Source: Verrucomicrobiales bacterium (GTDB lineage: Bacteria > Verrucomicrobiota > Verrucomicrobiia > Limisphaerales > UBA1096). Taken from it: DNA of 5,499 bases. Shown here in pieces: positions 5,049 through 5,499 of this stretch. The position numbers and the translations under genes were made by a program. The DNA is taken from assembly GCA_028817635.1 (NCBI GenBank), contig JAPPPH010000392.1, positions 1 to 5,499 on the forward strand, given 5' to 3'. Within the stretch, counting starts at the first letter, position 1; every line of letters starts with the position of its first letter. The notes beneath the pieces were generated by a model. It ran no database searches, was not told where the DNA came from, and was given only the letters and a program-made list of their open reading frames with translations.

Positions 5049-5499
5049 CCGGCGATTTCATATTTCGAACATCCCTCCTTGGCCAAGCCGGGAGGGATTT
5101 CTTTTTGCGGTCACCGCCGCCCTGCTGCTGGGCCAAGCGCTTGGCCAGGCGCAAGACCTTCGGCTCACCGTCAAGCCCGGCTCGCCGCTCGAGTTCACGT
5201 GGCAAACGACATCCGTCACCCTGGCCGAGTCGCCACAAATCATCCCCGACACGCAGCTCGAGACATCGGCTGACCTGAAAAACTGGCAACCGCTTGGCCA
5301 AGCGCACGCCGGCGGCCTCAACGCCGATCCGAAGACGATCACCCAAGCCATCTCACCCACCGATGGCATCCGCTATTTTCGGGTTCGGGCACAAGTCAAC
5401 CTGCCCAACGCTGACCTGGCCAAGCGCAACCTCGTCGGGGCCGACCTGCGCGGGGCAAACCTTGCGATGGCTAGCCTCACCAACGCCGAACTTGCGATG
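5035..5499 (+). CDS. Secreted pentapeptide-repeat protein with N-terminal extracellular module (3' part outside window)
   Basis: The frame is open from ATG 5035 to the window edge (155 codons, no stop). That ATG lies 14 nt inside the DUF1501 gene, and no ATG, GTG or TTG in this frame comes later before the mature domain, so it is the only ordinary start. Residues 1-39 look like a signal peptide: a basic n-region with KWFNRR, a hydrophobic core FLFAVTAALLLG (22-33), and an AQA-type end with cleavage probably after GQA at 39. Residues about 42-120 contain LKNWQPL and IRYFRVRAQ, the 'sLxxWxpL...YFRV' module common in verrucomicrobial extracellular proteins. From about residue 125 pentapeptide repeats of the A(D/N)LxX type begin (NADLAKRNLVGADLRGANL and on), expected to form a right-handed quadrilateral beta-helix. 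The function is unknown and could be structural or ligand binding. No clear Shine-Dalgarno is seen, so translational coupling to the DUF1501 gene is likely. Confidence 0.72.
   Translation, partial: MKWFNRRFHISNIPPWPSREGFLFAVTAALLLGQALGQAQDLRLTVKPGSPLEFTWQTTSVTLAESPQIIPDTQLETSADLKNWQPLGQAHAGGLNADPKTITQAISPTDGIRYFRVRAQVNLPNADLAKRNLVGADLRGANLAMASLTNAELAM
5071..5106 (+). terminator. Rho-independent terminator-like hairpin, possibly an attenuator
   Basis: ATCCCTCC (5071-5078) pairs perfectly with GGAGGGAT (5091-5098) around a 12-nt loop, followed by TTCTTTTT. It lies 22 nt after the DUF1501 stop, where a terminator is expected. It is also inside the 5' end of the overlapping pentapeptide-repeat frame, so it would act as an attenuator on that gene unless ribosomes translating the overlap disrupt it. 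The loop contains a copy of the iterated palindrome. Confidence 0.55.
5078..5087. repeat. Iterated palindrome CTTGGCCAAG, copy 6, in the terminator loop
   Basis: Perfect 10-bp palindrome overlapping the last stem base and most of the loop of the hairpin at 5071-5106. In the pentapeptide-repeat frame it is read as Pro-Trp-Pro-Ser, a third codon phase. Confidence 0.7.
5131..5146. repeat. Inside-out version of the palindrome, GGCCAAGCGCTTGGCC
   Basis: Perfect 16-bp palindrome made of the two half-sites in reversed order (GGCCAAGC then GCTTGGCC). It encodes the repeated Gly-Gln-Ala-Leu-Gly-Gln at the signal peptide end of the pentapeptide-repeat protein. Confidence 0.65.
5291..5304. repeat. Iterated palindrome, copy 7, extended to CGCTTGGCCAAGCG
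   Basis: Perfect 14-bp palindrome in the pentapeptide-repeat gene, read as Pro-Leu-Gly-Gln-Ala. A one-mismatch copy (CCTGGCCAAG) follows at 5415-5424. Confidence 0.7.

Overview
The window is GC-rich, carries only forward-strand genes, and reads as chromosome from a PVC-group bacterium, most likely Verrucomicrobiota. Three protein types support this by eye. The first is a large Pirellula/Verrucomicrobium-type dehydrogenase-like protein with HEAT-like repeats and a C-terminal cytochrome c domain. The second is a DUF1501 protein with a Tat signal. The third is a secreted protein pairing a 'sLxxWxpL ... YFRV' extracellular module with pentapeptide repeats. No sequence search was possible, so the lineage is an inference.

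Layout: (i) 3-2171, the 3' part of the dehydrogenase/HEAT/cytochrome c gene, which enters from outside the window and has an in-frame TAG at 78-80; (ii) 2180-3565, mpl, the murein tripeptide recycling ligase, which starts 8 nt after the previous stop, apparently at a rare ATC codon with its Shine-Dalgarno overlapping the upstream TAA; (iii) 3566-3704, a 139-nt gap with a possible promoter and a strong ribosome binding site; (iv) 3705-5048, a DUF1501 gene; (v) 5035-5499, the 5' part of a secreted pentapeptide-repeat gene that overlaps the DUF1501 end by 14 nt and runs off the window. A terminator-like hairpin lies at the beginning of gene (v).

Functionally, genes (i), (iv) and (v) encode predicted exported proteins. 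(i) probably passes electrons from an unknown substrate to its c-type haem, (iv) is an exported enzyme-like protein of unknown substrate, and (v) looks like a secreted structural or binding protein. Mpl is cytoplasmic and salvages cell-wall peptides, so it is a metabolic outsider that shares a transcription unit with (i).

The most unusual signal is at DNA level. The 10-bp palindrome CTTGGCCAAG occurs seven times exactly, often extended to 12-16 bp. It appears in different reading frames, in a non-coding gap, and in the loop of the terminator-like hairpin, so protein sequence alone does not explain it. It behaves like a highly iterated palindrome, comparable in style (not sequence) to cyanobacterial HIP1.
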